Below, piece after piece: positions 1-11,479 of a stretch of DNA of 64,000 bases. Every line of letters begins with the position of its first letter. The stretch's first letter is position 1. The notes beneath the pieces are model-generated. The model had not been told where the DNA came from and did not search any database. It saw only the letters and a list, made by a program, of their open reading frames with translations. This stretch comes from Neoceratodus forsteri (lineage: Eukaryota > Chordata > Ceratodontiformes > Ceratodontidae): the NCBI GenBank assembly GCA_016271365.2, contig CM057455.1, positions 1,558,094,501-1,558,158,500 of the forward strand, read 5' to 3'. The translations under genes were made by a program, and so were the position numbers.

Positions 1-26
1 TGATCGCAGGTCCCTCCAGGCAGGAG

Positions 27-850
27 GTGAAGCAGTCCAGGGACCTGGCCCTCCAGAGCTGTGTCGACCTTGGCCTCCTGGTCAACAAGGCCATGCTGGA
101 ATTCGTGCCTTCACAAGTGATCAACTTCACTGGGGCAGAGCTTGACTGTTGCAGAGCCAGAGTCCAGCTCCCGGCAGACAGGGCAGAGGTTCTCTCCTCC
201 TTTGCCCAATCATTTCAGGTTGGGCGATTGTGCCCTGCCCGGGACTTCCTGCGTCTGTTGGGTTACATGGCAGCCTGCACCAGCATGGTCCAGTGAGCCC
301 GCTGGAGAATGTGCTCTCTGCAGTGGTAGCTAGCCAGCCAGTTGTCTCAGTGCAAGGGTCACTTTGACCAGCTGGCCACTGTGACCCAGCGGATGTGGGA
401 TGCCCTCCAGTGGTAGTTAGTCCCAGAGCATCTGCAGGAAGGAATCTCATTTGTCTGCCCAGAGCTGACAGTCATCCTGACGATTGATATTTCTCTCATG
501 AGCTGGGGTGCCCACCTGCGGGATCACAGAGTCCACGTGCTCTGGACCCCCGAGGAGTCCCGATGCCACATCAGCCTGCTGGAGCTCTGAGCAGTTCATC
601 TGGTGCTGACTGCATTTGCTCCTCACATCTGAGGTCAGGTGGTTCAGGTCCAGACGGACAATGCCACGACCATGTACTGCTTCAACAAACAGGGTGGGAT
701 GCACTCCATGCCTCTGTGCAAGGAAGCTCTCCATGTGTGGACCCTCATGCGCAGCCTGGAGGCCGATCTCCTTGCCATCCATGTGGCAGGAACCTCTAAC
801 CAGCTTAGCGGACACCCTCAGCCATGTGGGCAAGGTGTCTCATGAGTGTT
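27..850 (+). pseudogene. DIRS pol remnant: reverse transcriptase C-terminus and RNase H
   Basis: Around 180-296 the translation has the FLRLLGYMAAC-type segment found downstream of the catalytic core in DIRS/Ngaro reverse transcriptases. RNase H pieces follow: TIDISLMSWGAHL near 480-520 (first catalytic Asp region, degenerate) and QTDNATTMYCFNKQGG near 650-700 (second Asp), then a segment ending HVAGTSNQLSGH near 780-815. The pieces lie in different frames with stops between them, so this is a dead copy. The fingers and palm with the YxDD box would lie upstream of base 1. Confidence 0.7.
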
Positions 851-1299
851 CTCTCCACCCAGATGTAGTACACAGTTCTCCCAGTGGGGCACCCCTCAGT
901 TGGACCTGTTCACCTCCAGGGAGAATGCAAAGCTGAGGCTGTTTTGTGCCCACCCCCCTCAGTAGGAAACACTGCAGGGGGATGCCTTCTCAGGGCCCTG
1001 GACCCCAGGTCTCTTCTGTGTCTTCCCTCCACTTCTCTTGATCCACAAGATGCTCCTCAAGGCCAGGAGGGACAAGGCACAGTTGATTCTGGTGGCTCCA
1101 GACTGGCAGCACCAATTTTGGTACCCTGATCTCCTCAGCCTCAGCAGCAGGCTCCCAAGGCGTCTTCCTCTATGCCCAGATTGGCTCTCCAATCAGCAGA
1201 AGGTTCTCCATCCAGACCTTCAATCCCTGCACCTGACAGCCTGGTTCCTGGGCAGCTAGAGCTTTGGGTCTCTCCGAAGATCTCCTCACTGTCATGGAG

Positions 1300-2267
1300 G
1301 CATCTCGGAAGGCGTCGACCAGGAATTGCTATGCCTTCAAATGGAGCAGATTCTGTATTTAGTGTCGGGGCAAGGGGTTGGACCCTTTGTCCTGTGCAGT
1401 GGCTAGCATTCTTGATTACCTATGGCCCTTTTCTAAGTCGGGCATTCGGTCGATGACCCTTAAGGTGCACCTGGAAGCCATCTCTGCTTACTGGATGTAG
1501 GCTGGTTAGCAGTCTGTGGTGCAGGAGAAGGTGGTATGGCACTTTTTTAAAGGCCTTGACCATATTTTCCCTCCAGTGCGTGAACCACCACCACCTTGGG
1601 ATTTGCTGCTGGTTTTAGCAAAGCTCATGGGCAAGTCATTTGAACCTATGCACAGATGTGAAATGTCTCACCTGTCATGGAAGACTGCCTTCTTGGTGGC
1701 TATCACATCAGCCAGAAGGATCAGTGAGCTCCAGGCACTTTCAGTGGAGTCTTCTTACCTGGTCTTCCACTGCGCCCCAATCCGAAGTTCCTTCCGAAGG
1801 TTGTGTCAGATTTTCAACATAATCAGGTGATTAATCTGTTGGTGTATTTTACCAACCATACCTCGGAGGTTGAGCACAGGCTCCATACTCTGGACCTGGG
1901 GTGATAGCTTGCTTATTACAAAGAGTGCATGGCTGGAGTTCGGGGAGAGGTTCACCAGCTGTTTGTCAACTACACTGAAGCTGCACCTGGCAGAGCTGCA
2001 GCCAAGTGGATGATTGGCAGGTGGGTTGTATCCTGTATTGATCTCTGCTATAGGTTGGTGGGTGGGAAAGCTTCTGGAGGGCTAAGGGCTCATTCCAACC
2101 ATCATACTGCTGCCTCAATGGCTGCTTCCAGGGACATCTCTATCCAGGAAATCTGCAGGGACGCTACCTGGAGGTCAACACATACCTTCATTTCCCATTA
2201 CCACATTGATCTTGAGTCATGCTGGGATGCTGGTTTTGGGGCCTCAGTTCTCCAATCTCTTCTATAA
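1300..2267 (+). pseudogene. DIRS tyrosine recombinase (degenerate)
   Basis: This is the YR-family recombinase of DIRS elements, which integrates the circular DNA copy. The catalytic Arg I context (TSARRISEL) is visible near 1708-1735. The C-terminal block at 1929-2267 has the usual AHS box, the DATW segment and the HTFISHYHID segment holding the nucleophilic Tyr. The second arginine (Arg II) of the HxxR motif reads His here (HSNH instead of HSTR), a change expected from CpG decay. Frameshifts near 1830 and 1925 split the frame, so the protein is inactive. It resembles the recombinase of element B in layout but is clearly diverged from it. Confidence 0.75.
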
Positions 2268-2360
2268 GTAGGGGGTGTGCGCCTTGAATCCTTCCTCCCA
2301 GAGAACTGCTAGGAGTCTGCCAGAAGTATGGATAGAACATCATATCCACATCCCTAGAAA

Positions 2361-2620
2361 AACGGTTACTTACATGTAACAGTAGATCTTCCACAGGGAT
2401 AATCTCTTGCAGCAGGTAATACACTCGGGTCATCACCAGAGGGCGTTGTGGTGCACAGCAGCTCTCTTCTAGCAGTCTTTTGCAAGGAGCCGACCACACG
2501 ACATCATTCTGCTCCTATATAAGAGTGAGCAGTCCCTGGTATCCTCAGTTCATTTTCCCGCTGTCTTCAGCTCGCACGCAGCAGCTAGTGCATAGAGCAG
2601 CAGTCATCAACAAGAACTTG
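2361..2620 (+). repeat. Left inverted terminal repeat of DIRS B
   Basis: Begins near GGTTACTTACATGTAACAG, which contains the 10-bp palindrome TTACATGTAA. Its reverse complement matches 11480-11706. Shared landmarks include the AAAAGACTGCTAGAAGAG block, CCCTCTGGTGATGACCC and the GTGTATTACCTGCTGCAAGAG block. The apparent minus-strand reading frame across 2188-2499 is simply this repeat. Confidence 0.7.
2516..2523 (+). promoter_or_regulatory. TATA-like element in DIRS B left repeat
   Basis: TATATAAG lies about 105 bases upstream of the first plausible gag ATG (2629-2631). A counterpart, GTATATAG, is present at the matching place in the right repeat near 11551. Terminal repeats of DIRS elements supply the promoter, so this is a reasonable core-promoter candidate. 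No transcript evidence is available here. Confidence 0.4.
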
Positions 2621-2625
2621 AGCAG

Positions 2626-2826
2626 AAAATGTATTTTCTCCATTTCCTTTCCTTCATCGACAAATGTCCAAAGAATTTACAAGCAAGACAGCACTTTTTC
2701 ACTCATGTCTTTGCGGTAGGAAGATCTACCATTACAACAACCATACCTTTTGTGTTAGGAGTCTGGGTCCCACACACGACACCATCTCCTGCCTTCATTG
2801 CCAAGAATTATAGGTTTCATAGGTAA
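2626..2826 (+). pseudogene. DIRS B gag, N-terminal fragment
   Basis: Near 2749-2811 one frame reads a Cys/His-rich block, LGPTHDTISCLHCQEL, preceded by a Cys five residues upstream of the Pro. This is the zinc-binding segment found near the start of DIRS gag proteins. A stop follows and the reading frame is cut by the CR1 insertion at about 2830. It continues at about 5996. Frames shift within the fragment, so no intact protein is made. Confidence 0.55.
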
Positions 2827-3251
2827 TAACAGAGTTTATATAGACAGAAGTCCTTTTGCTCGCTGTGTCCTGGGTCACCTAAAAGGGACATTCTTGATAA
2901 CCTAAAATGTTATGCTCAATAAGGTAGCTATCTAGTCTGTTCTTAAAGATACCTATATTTTTGCTAGCGACTACCTCAGATGGAAGTATATTCCAAATAT
3001 TTGTTATTCTTAAAGTAAGCCAGGATTTCCTTTTACTGTTCTTGTACATCTACTATTAGTTGTAGGGAGTGAGCCCTAGTAGTGTAAACTGATTCCCTGA
3101 ATTTTAATCCCAGGAGTTCCCACAGACCAGGATCTGTTAATGATTTAAATATCAAACACATGTCACCCCTTAAACGTCTATATTCCAAAGAATAGAGGCC
3201 CAAGATACTCAATCTAGTGTTGTAGTCTTTTCCATGTGTTTCTCTTATGCT

Positions 3252-5659
3252 TCAAGTAGCCCTCCTCTGGACCCTTTCAAGTGCTGCTATTTCTGTTTTC
3301 CCATACGGTGACCAAAACTGGGCACAGTAGTCCAGGTGTGACCTCACCAATGATGTATACAAGGGCAAGAAAACCTCCCTATTCCTACTTGTAATATGCT
3401 TTTTAATGCAATGCAGGATACTGCTAGATTTTTTAATGACCTTATTGCAATGTAGTTTAAAGGAAAAATCATTGGTAATCATAATGCCCAGGTCGCTTTG
3501 TTGCTCTACTACATTGACGTTGCTTCCTCCGAATGTATATGTCAGTTGACAGTTGTGCCTTCCAAAACGCATCACAACATTTGGTGTTATTAAAAGTTAA
3601 TTGTTTTTCTAAAGTCCACTTTTCCAGGTTGTACAGTGCTCTCTGCAGACGTGTATGATCCTCCAAATTATCCACTACATAACCTATTCTGGTATCGTCT
3701 GCGAACTTAGATACCCATACATCAGTATCAGTGACTAGTTATGCAATATAGATGTTAAATAAACAGTGTCCCAGAACGGAACCCTGGGGCACACCACTGG
3801 TCACCTCTGTCCAAGTAGAGCAAGTTCCGCCTATATTAACAGATTGTTTCCTCATGTCAAGCCATGCATCTATCCATTTAGTAATTTTCCCCTCGAGTCC
3901 ATGTACAATTAAGGCATCAATGAGTTCACCATGTGGGACTCTATCAAAAGCCTTTGAAAAGTCCAAGTAGATCACATCCACTGACTGCTTTTGATCTAGA
4001 GCCATGCTAACCTTCCCATAGAATTACAGGAGGTTTGTCTGGCAAGATCTGCCACCAACAAATCCATGTTGAGCAAAGTCCAACCTACCAGAGTTCTTAA
4101 GATACAAATTAATGTAGTCCATAATTATATCTTCGAGGATTTTACCCAAAATAGATGTACGGATACTTGGTCTGTAATTTGACACATCCTGCCTATTCCC
4201 CTTTTTATATATAGGTACTACTGCTTCCTGCTTCCATGCCTCCAGGACATGTCCATCATCCAATGATTTTTTGAAAATTACAGTTACAGGGTCAACTAAG
4301 ATGTCAGCCATCTCCTTTAATAATCTTGGGTGTAACCCATCCGGTCCTTGTGATTTATTTTGATTAATGTTTTTAAGCCTAGTGAGGACATTAGCCTTTT
4401 TTATCAGAAGGCTGGTATCTTGCAAAGTGTCCAGGTGTGATAATTTAGAATATGTTTTGTTATTAAAAACTGATGAAAAAACTGATTATAGTATTGGGCT
4501 AGTTGAAACTGATCTGTTACCATACTACCATCAGTAGCCTGGAGAGATCCGATAACACTACTAGTACCCTTTTTACTGTTAATATATGCATAAAAGGATT
4601 TATGATTATCCGGTACCTTAGTTACAAGTCCTAGTTCGTATTCCTTTTTAACATTATGGATACATCTTTTAGTCTGCTTACGGAGATCTTCATAGGCAGC
4701 CCAGCATTCACTGTTACCAGATTTCTTTGCCCTAATGAAAGCTTTGTTTTTCTTTTTAATCATTTTCCACACCGTTGGGCTCAACCATTTGGGTAAAGGT
4801 TTCTTACTGTCATCTCTACATTAACTAATGGAGTGAAGATTTTAGTTGCAGAAGATACCTGATCCACTAAAATATCCCACATGATGTTCAGTGGTTTGTT
4901 ATACAATTCCTCTTCCCAATTCCATGCGGTTAAGTAGTGTCTCATGTCGACAAAGTCAATTTTTACTGTAATTATATTTAACAGTCGTACTTTTAGTGTT
5001 TTCCTGTCCAGTCTGGATATGGAAATACACCATGGAGTGGTCACTAGTCCCTAAAGGGGGTAAGGTTTTACAGTAAATTTTGTAGTCTGTTATATTTCTG
5101 AGAACCAAATCTAAAATACGGTTTTCTCAAGTGTTGGCTGTAACCAGTTGTTTCATCCCAGACAGCATACATGTTTTCAAGTAACGTAACTCAACGGTAG
5201 TTTTAGTCTGAAGTGTATCCCAGTTTATACCGGGTAAATTCAAATCCCCAAGAACAATGTTACTAGTCGTATTGTCAATAATATTTATAAAGTCTAGTAT
5301 TTGTTCTTCTTGATCCATAGTAACCGAAGGGGGTCTATAAATTAAACCTATGTTGATTTTTTCGGTGCAAGGGGGAGAAATTTTTACCCATACAATTTCT
5401 ACCTTATCCCATTTATGAGTATCTACTACTTCGGAAACAATGTTATTGGAAATATACAATGCTACACCACCCCCTTTTTTATTGGTGTGTCCCTATGATA
5501 TAAAACATATCCTGGAATATGCTTATCCCACGGGTCATCAGGGCTCCACCAGGTCTCAGTTATAGCATAGATACTAATATGATAATTTTTCATAACCAAT
5601 TTGTAATTCCCCAAACTTGTTGTGTAGGCTCCTAGCATTAATATGGAGGGGAGCTCCAT
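3252..5659 (-). pseudogene. CR1 ORF2: APE-type endonuclease and reverse transcriptase
   Basis: The endonuclease pieces (5659-5127) include ITETWW, the LGDLNLPGINWD motif and the IYRPPS segment. The reverse transcriptase pieces (4425-3252) include QGPDGLHPRLL, then VIYLDFSKAFDRVPH (motif A), SGVPQGSVLG (motif B) and FADDTRIG near 3710-3690 (motif C, with both catalytic Asp kept). The frame is broken near 5460, 5045, 4400, 4020 and 3735. This ORF nicks target DNA and copies its own RNA there; in this copy it is dead. Confidence 0.8.
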
Positions 5660-5689
5660 ACAACTGGGTGTGTTGCCCTACATTCACTT

Positions 5690-5990
5690 AGGGTATCTGA
5701 AATGTGTCCTCTGTCCCTCCAGTTGCTAAGTTTAAACATTTCTCAATGGCCTGGTGAAGTCGATGTGCAAATGTTCTTTTAACCCTTCTATTTAAATGGA
5801 AACCATCCTGTGCATATAGCCCTGGGTTCCAAAAAATTGCTTCTGGTTACAAGTAGGTATAACCCTCTCGGAGGCGCCATCTTTTCAGCCATCCATTTAA
5901 TACCTGTATTGTATTTTGTTTGTAGTGAGAGGCCCTAAATACAGGAAGTGTACCAGACATAATGAGATCACAGCCATTTTCTGTAAGAGT
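5690..5990 (-). pseudogene. CR1 ORF1 esterase C-terminus
   Basis: The minus-strand translation includes LPVFRASHYKQN and a few dozen residues later DGFHLN. The latter is the Asp-x-x-His block V of SGNH hydrolases, the esterase domain known in the ORF1 protein of many CR1 elements. The serine (GDS) and GTND blocks are missing because the copy is truncated at 5995. It lies directly upstream of the ORF2 endonuclease, as expected. Confidence 0.55.
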
Positions 5991-5995
5991 CTACT

Positions 5996-8129
5996 CAACA
6001 GCTTCAATTCAGCCAGGCAACCCATCGACAATGGCTACAGGAGATCGAAGCACACCTCATGGAGCAGAAAGTGTTTCTCTTAGAGAAGGGGGCCCATTCC
6101 AATGAGACCCATGTTATTGCTTCACATAAGAAGTATAAACATGATAAGGATAAATCATCCTCATCTTCATTGGGCAAAACGCTCATTGACGGTCACCATC
6201 ACAGGTGATCCACCGCTGACGATGCCCTCCAGGACTGCTTCCTCATCGATGGGGGTTTACACTCTCTCATCGACAGCACTTTCTAATGCCCTTTCAGCAG
6301 TCTTTATGGAACCCTATGTTGGTTCCCTTGACATCCCATCGACGACCACTCGTTTCCCATCGACAACGTCTCCATTTAAGTATTCCAGTGCCTTTTCCTT
6401 TGCTGCCTCATTGACAATGGGTCATTCTTCTATGGGCAGAACTACTGGATTTGCAGTCTGCGCTGCCCCTCCACCTTCACAACCATTCTCCTATAGGGTC
6501 CAGGCAGACAGAGATCGAGACCCTGGACATTACCATCCAGGTGCTAGACATGTTTATACCTCATGTCCTAGTTCCTCAACAATACCCCTGGTTTCTCAGA
6601 AACCCCCTATCCCACCCCCTCCCTCTGCCTCATTGGACGTAGCCACAGTGGTACAACAGGGTCTACAAGTAATTGGACACTCTCAATCTCCTACTCCTGG
6701 GGATTTGAGTCACCCTTTCTATTCTTCTACCCTCCACCTAAATGCTTCCAGGGAGACAGGGAACACTCACTACCCTGGTCCCCTCCCTTATATGCGGAAG
6801 AGTACTTTTCAGATGAGGCTGAATTTCTGGAATGCTTTCCCAGAGATCTGGAGGATGTTGACCTACAGGACTTGGACTGTCATCCCTCGTCCTCTCTTTC
6901 TACTATCTCCTCTTTACATGAGAATGCCTCACACCACGTGGCTGCCTCTCCTCCTGATGACCACTCTTTTCATGAGATGATGGTTCAAATTCAAAAAAAT
7001 CATGGGGTTTTCAGCCACCAAACATGATTAATAAAGAAAGGACATGTCAGACTATCCAAAACTGCCTGAAGAGCCTGTAGTAATGGTACCCTACTTATAC
7101 AAACCTACCAAAATGTCATACTGGCGGCTTGGAACCAACCCTCAGGGGTCCCAGCCATTCCTAGGGAGGCAGATCACCTTTACCAGGCTCCTCTTGACAA
7201 TCCCTTTCTTTCCAATAGCCCTGAGGCTGACTCGGTAATGATTACCACAGCTCATGATTGCAGGGTTTTAAATAATTGATTAGCAGTTTTTTCTTGGTAT
7301 GATACTAACTATACAGGAAGTATTTATATAGATTTTCTAGAAGTGCTGTGTTTGTTAAACACAATGAGGCAAGAGCTTTGCATTTTCACAAAGATTTAAC
7401 ACTTTTATGAGCAAAACGCTAATCAATTTTTAGAGTTAAATAAATCCCTGAGATTGTACTAAATGACCAAGACACATGAGCTCATTACCCCCTGATAAGG
7501 AGTCCCACCGACTTGACTACCTCGGGAAGAAGGTGTTCCAGGCGAGTACCATGAACCTTAGAATTCTAAATTATATGGGACACATGGTTAAATATCAGTG
7601 TACCCTCTGGTTCTCTGCTATAGAACTAGTCAATAAACTCCCTCCATCTCTGGAGAAGGATCACTTACTGGCTACGATTTCCACTGGCAACTCCATATCT
7701 CAATACCTGCTCCACTCAGTTTATGATGCAGTGGATACTTCGGCCTGCACAACAGCCATGGGGATTACCCTGAGATGCCATGCTTGGCTGCATGTATCAG
7801 GATTCACACCAGATATAGAACACAAAGTGGTAAATGTCCTTTTTAATGGATCTAAACTGTTTGGTCCAGGTAGCCAAATGCTTCTGGATGATCTCCAGGC
7901 TTCAGGGTGGACCTTATGTACGGTACATGGCATGTATCATACCTCACAACCATCTTTCAAATACCGCTCTCTGTCCTCCTTTCAATCAGAGAGGGGTGGT
8001 AAATGCAGAGGTACCTACAGAGGTGGACACCGTGGTCATTCCCACCCTTCCTCCAGGACTGCCACTCCTACTTCCAAGGGCTCCTGCTCCCACCCTCTGG
8101 GTGGAGCTGGTCAGCCCACTTCCCAGTGA
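5996..8129 (+). pseudogene. DIRS B gag, main part
   Basis: After the CR1 the gag frame resumes (THVIASHKKYKHDKDK near 6100-6150) and runs through a Ser/Pro-rich region with several CATCGAC/CATTGAC words. The best-preserved part is 7476-8129: LDYLGKKVFQAS followed by a hydrophobic core and ITLRCHAWLHVSGF, matching the conserved C-terminal region of DIRS gag proteins, then a Gly/Arg/Ser-rich basic tail (about residues 170-217) likely to bind nucleic acid. Stops and frameshifts between 6980 and 7476 disrupt it. Confidence 0.6.
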
Positions 8130-8299
8130 CCAACTGGGGCATTGTCCAGGCTTCCTCCACCAGGCCCTGGAAGCTGTGGGCAGTTGCTTTGCCCTCCATT
8201 TAGAGGTGTCATCGGATGAGTGGGTTCTTCAGATCATAATAACGGGGCACACGCTAGAACTCACATCAGTGCCTCCCCCTCATCCTTCCCCACTCTGTC

Positions 8300-9524
8300 C
8301 ATTACCCACCCAACCATATTCCTATTCTCCAGGAGGAACTTCATGCACTTCTTCACAAGAATGCCGTCTATCCAGTCCCTCCATTGGAGCACCACCAGGG
8401 ATTTTACTCCAACTTCTTTCTGGTACCCAAATGTACTGGAGATCTCAGACCTATATACTAGACCTCAGACAACTGAATCTACACATGCAGTACAAAGGTT
8501 CCAGATGGTCACCTTGACATCTATAATGCAGATATTAAAACAAGGGGATTGACTATGCACATTAGACATCAAAGATGCCTGCCTACATGTCCCCATCCAC
8601 TGCGCCCACCACCACTTCCTTTGCTTTTACCTGCTTGGGCAACATTACCAATTCTGGGCACTCCCGCTTGGTCTCTCATCCACCCCAAGAGTCTTTACCA
8701 AGTGCCTAGCGGTTGTGGCAGCGACCCTGAAATGGAACGGATGTTTTGTCTTCCTGTACCTGGATGATTGGCTTATAAAGGCAGACTCGGACACCTCTCT
8801 CCTTTCATCCCTACAGGTGACCCTCACTCTGTTCCAGTCCCTAGGAATTACGGTCAGTTGACCCAAGTCCAACCCAACCGCTACCCAGTTGCTCCAGTAT
8901 ATAGGAACTGTTCTGGATACTGCCTCTGCCAGGGCTTACCTCCCTGCCAACAGACAAAACAGAATTCAATCTCTGGCATCCCAGATCCAAACACAACAAT
9001 TTATCACAGCCAGACATCTCTTATGCCTTCTGGGGCACATGGCCACAGCCATCCCCACAGTAGCCTTTGCCTGTCTACATATGAGACCAGTCCAATGGAC
9101 TGTTCAGAACCAATGGTGACAAAAGACAGGGGATTTCGAAGACAAAATCGGAGTCACTCCTGTTGTACGCTTGGCCCTGAATTGGTGGACCCAGCATGCC
9201 AACCTATCTCAAGGCATACCCTTCCACTCCCATCCTCCCCAGTGGATGTTGACCATGGATACTTCCCTTGATGGCTGGGGTGCACACCTGGGTCCCCTAC
9301 AAGACACAGGACAGGTGGCTCCAATTCTCCATTTCTCCCCATGTAAATCTACCAAGTCCCACACTCTCTGCAGAGAGACAATGGCGGTTTGGCAGGAGGC
9401 CATACTTCAACACTTATCGCTGATAGCCGTCCATCTACCAGGACGCCACACTACCCTGGCTGACATTCTAGTAGCCAGACCTCCACGCACGAGTGGATAC
9501 TTCATCACAAAGTTATCCAAATGA
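8300..9524 (+). pseudogene. DIRS B reverse transcriptase and RNase H
   Basis: Pieces in order are CTGDLRPILDLRQLN (fingers, near 8432-8476), LDIKDACLHVPIH (motif A, near 8562-8600), LPLGLSSTPRVF (motif B, near 8668-8703), FVFLYLDDWLIK (the YLDD catalytic box, near 8746-8781) and YIGTVLD. RNase H follows with TMDTSLDGWGAHLG (9252-9293) and a segment ending HLPGRHTTLADILVAR (9429-9476), whose His and Asp correspond to the RNase H C-terminal catalytic region. At least three frameshifts and stops, including tandem stops near 9120, make it nonfunctional. Confidence 0.8.
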
Positions 9525-9890
9525 TCTTTTGATTGTGAGGGACCCCGCAACTCAACCTCTTTGCCTCCCCAGTCAATCACCGACTCCCCAGATACTATTC
9601 CATTGTCCTGAACAGAAAGGGACAGCCTACAGATGGCCTGTCCCAACCATGGGCAGGACTCTTCTTATATGCCCCCCCCATCCCGTTCCTGCAACGGACT
9701 GCACTGAAACTACAACTCGTACCTGCCACTGTGATCCTCATAGCCCCTCTGTGGCCTCGGCAGATGTGGTTTCCCCTACATCAGCAATTCTCAGTAGCCG
9801 ACCCCATTCCATTGCCGATCAGGTCAGATCTGTTGATTCAAGATCAAGGGACCGTTTTCATCCCAACCTGAAGTCACTGAACCTTCCCGC

Positions 9891-11246
9891 TTGGCTCCTG
9901 AGGATGCTTTCATAGCCCATCTTCAAGTCTTCTCACCTGTGGCCAGTGTTCTGTTGGCTTCACGCAAACCATCAACCGGAGAAACATATAATGCTAAATG
10001 GAAACACTTCTCCATATGGGCCGCCTACAGGTCACTGGACCCTTACTTATGTCCACTGACTAAAGTGTTGGACTACCTGGTCTTGCTTACCAAGACAGGT
10101 TTGAGCTACTCCTCTGTTAAAGTTCATTTGGCCTATATCTTGGCCTTCCATGAACCCTTGGAAGGGAGACTTAAGCAATTAGGCACAACAGGGTGTGGGT
10201 TATTCGGGGATTTACCCATGCCTTGTGTGGTGTGTCACGAGGTGCAGCCAAGTGACTTAACTACACAAGAAGTGGGTAATTCCCCAAATAACCCATACCC
10301 TGGAGTGCCTTATTGCGATTATACAATGGACCCATGTGTAAAATAAATTTTATATGTGTTTAAGTATGTTTTTTATAAAGGCCATTTCTCAGTTGTGAGT
10401 TATTGCAGGATATACCATGGTCACGTGATATGTTTTGACCAATGAGGTTACAGGATTTTCATACCCCATTGTATAATACTGTATCAACATCAACTTGCCA
10501 AAATGTTCCAAAGAGGAATGCTACACCTCAAACCTCCCATTAGACGACCCACCTCTCCATGGGATCTAAATTTCCTTTTTGAAAAATTGACCCTTGTGCC
10601 ATTTGAATTGGCAGCCACTTGCGACCACCGCTTCCTTTCTTGGAAGACAGTACTTTTAGTGGCTATCACGTCCACTCAGCGTATGTCCAAGCTTCATGTC
10701 CTCATGTGCAAAGAGTCTTAACTAATCTTTCACAAAGACAGGGTGATTCTCCGAATCAGTCCTTTCTTTTTACCCAAGGTGGTCTCAGAACACACCTTAA
10801 ATCAGACCATTGAATTGCCAGTTTACTACCCTGAGCATTCTAATTGGGGAGAATACCTCCTGCACGCCTTAAATGTCCATTGTATATTGAGATACTATAT
10901 CAATCATAGCAAATCTGTTAGAAAAACTCCTCAGCTTTTTGTTACCTTTGCCTCAACCGGGGAAGGTCTCCCGGTCACTGAACAGACCATCTCAAATTGG
11001 CTGGCACATTGTATAACTTTTTGTTATAAGAAATATAACAAGCCATTACCAGGACCTATCCAAGCCCATTCTACCACAGCCATGACCACTACAGTGGCCT
11101 GCTTCAAAGGGGCTTCTATCACAGATATCTGCAATGCAGCCACATGGTCCACAATACATACTTTCATGAAGCATTACAACTTGGATATTGCTTCATGCCA
11201 TAGAACGGCCTTTGTCCGAGCTGTCATACAAGGCCTTTTGTCATAA
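9891..11246 (+). pseudogene. DIRS B tyrosine recombinase, interrupted
   Basis: The N-terminal half (9891 to about 10170) has the SAM-like fold region with SGETYNAKW-type spacing (STGETYNAKWKHFSIW). The frame is broken by about 330 bp of foreign sequence and resumes near 10500 with PPIRRPTSPWDL. The Arg I box is TSTQRMSKL (10669-10695). The C-terminal part (10743-11246) keeps the AHS box, DICNAATWST and HTFMKHYNLD with the nucleophilic Tyr. The second catalytic Arg of the HxxR box reads Thr (HSTT). It lies just upstream of the internal complementary region. Confidence 0.75.
10170..10500. mobile_element. Unidentified insertion inside the DIRS B recombinase gene
   Basis: The recombinase reading frame stops making family sense at about 10170 and resumes at about 10500. 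The intervening DNA contains a perfect 12-bp inverted pair, ATTATACAATGG at 10318-10329 and CCATTGTATAAT at 10466-10477, about 160 bp end to end. That could be a small MITE inside a larger insertion, or a simple hairpin. I see no clear target duplication and cannot name a family. Confidence 0.4.
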
Positions 11247-11284
11247 CTTCCACCTTTCCTGGGTTTACTACTTGGGAGTCATCC

Positions 11285-11390
11285 CAAGTGTATTACCAGC
11301 TGCAAGAGATTATCCCCGTGGAAGATAGTACAGTTGCGAACTTACTATAATGGTAGATCTTCGAGGGATATCTCTTGCAGCAGCTATGAT
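11285..11390 (+). repeat. Internal complementary region of DIRS B
   Basis: The first half (11291-11335) repeats, in the same orientation, the right terminal repeat near 11640-11690. The second half (about 11350-11385, TGGTAGATCTTCGAGGG onward) repeats the left terminus near 2381-2420 and is the inverse of the right terminus. The two halves meet around GTTGCGAACTTAC, as expected for the region that templates end completion on DIRS circles. The match was judged by eye. Confidence 0.6.
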
Positions 11391-11479
11391 CCCTCCCTCC
11401 AGCCCCCTCCTTTTCTAAGAAAACAACTTCTGATTCAAATACATATGGGAAGGGATACCTATGGTACCTCGGATCTCCC

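Larger units (their letters stand above)
1..2360 (+). mobile_element. DIRS-like retrotransposon A, left part (5' end outside window)
   Basis: The end of a reverse transcriptase/RNase H region is followed by a tyrosine recombinase, the gene order of DIRS elements. After the recombinase stop at 2267 comes a segment (about 2290-2360) resembling, in the same orientation, the sequence at 11890-11937. I read it as the first half of the internal complementary region. The element appears to continue at 11707, so it is interrupted by element B. All frames carry stops. The boundary at 2360 is inferred from comparing termini and may be off by several bases. Confidence 0.7.
2830..5995 (-). mobile_element. 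CR1 LINE copy 1, 5' truncated, nested in DIRS B gag
   Basis: Reading the minus strand from 5995 to 2830 gives the tail of an ORF1 esterase, then an endonuclease and a reverse transcriptase, ending in the C-terminal segment typical of CR1 (LERVQRRAT near 3252). The gag of the DIRS element stops at one edge and resumes at the other, so this copy inserted into an existing DIRS B. Several stops and frameshifts mark it as inactive. Confidence 0.8.

Noticed and set aside
2188..2499. Minus-strand open frame of 103 codons
   Set aside because: It is the inverted terminal repeat of DIRS B read in reverse; a related plus-strand frame occurs at 11576-11821 in the right repeat. Not a gene.
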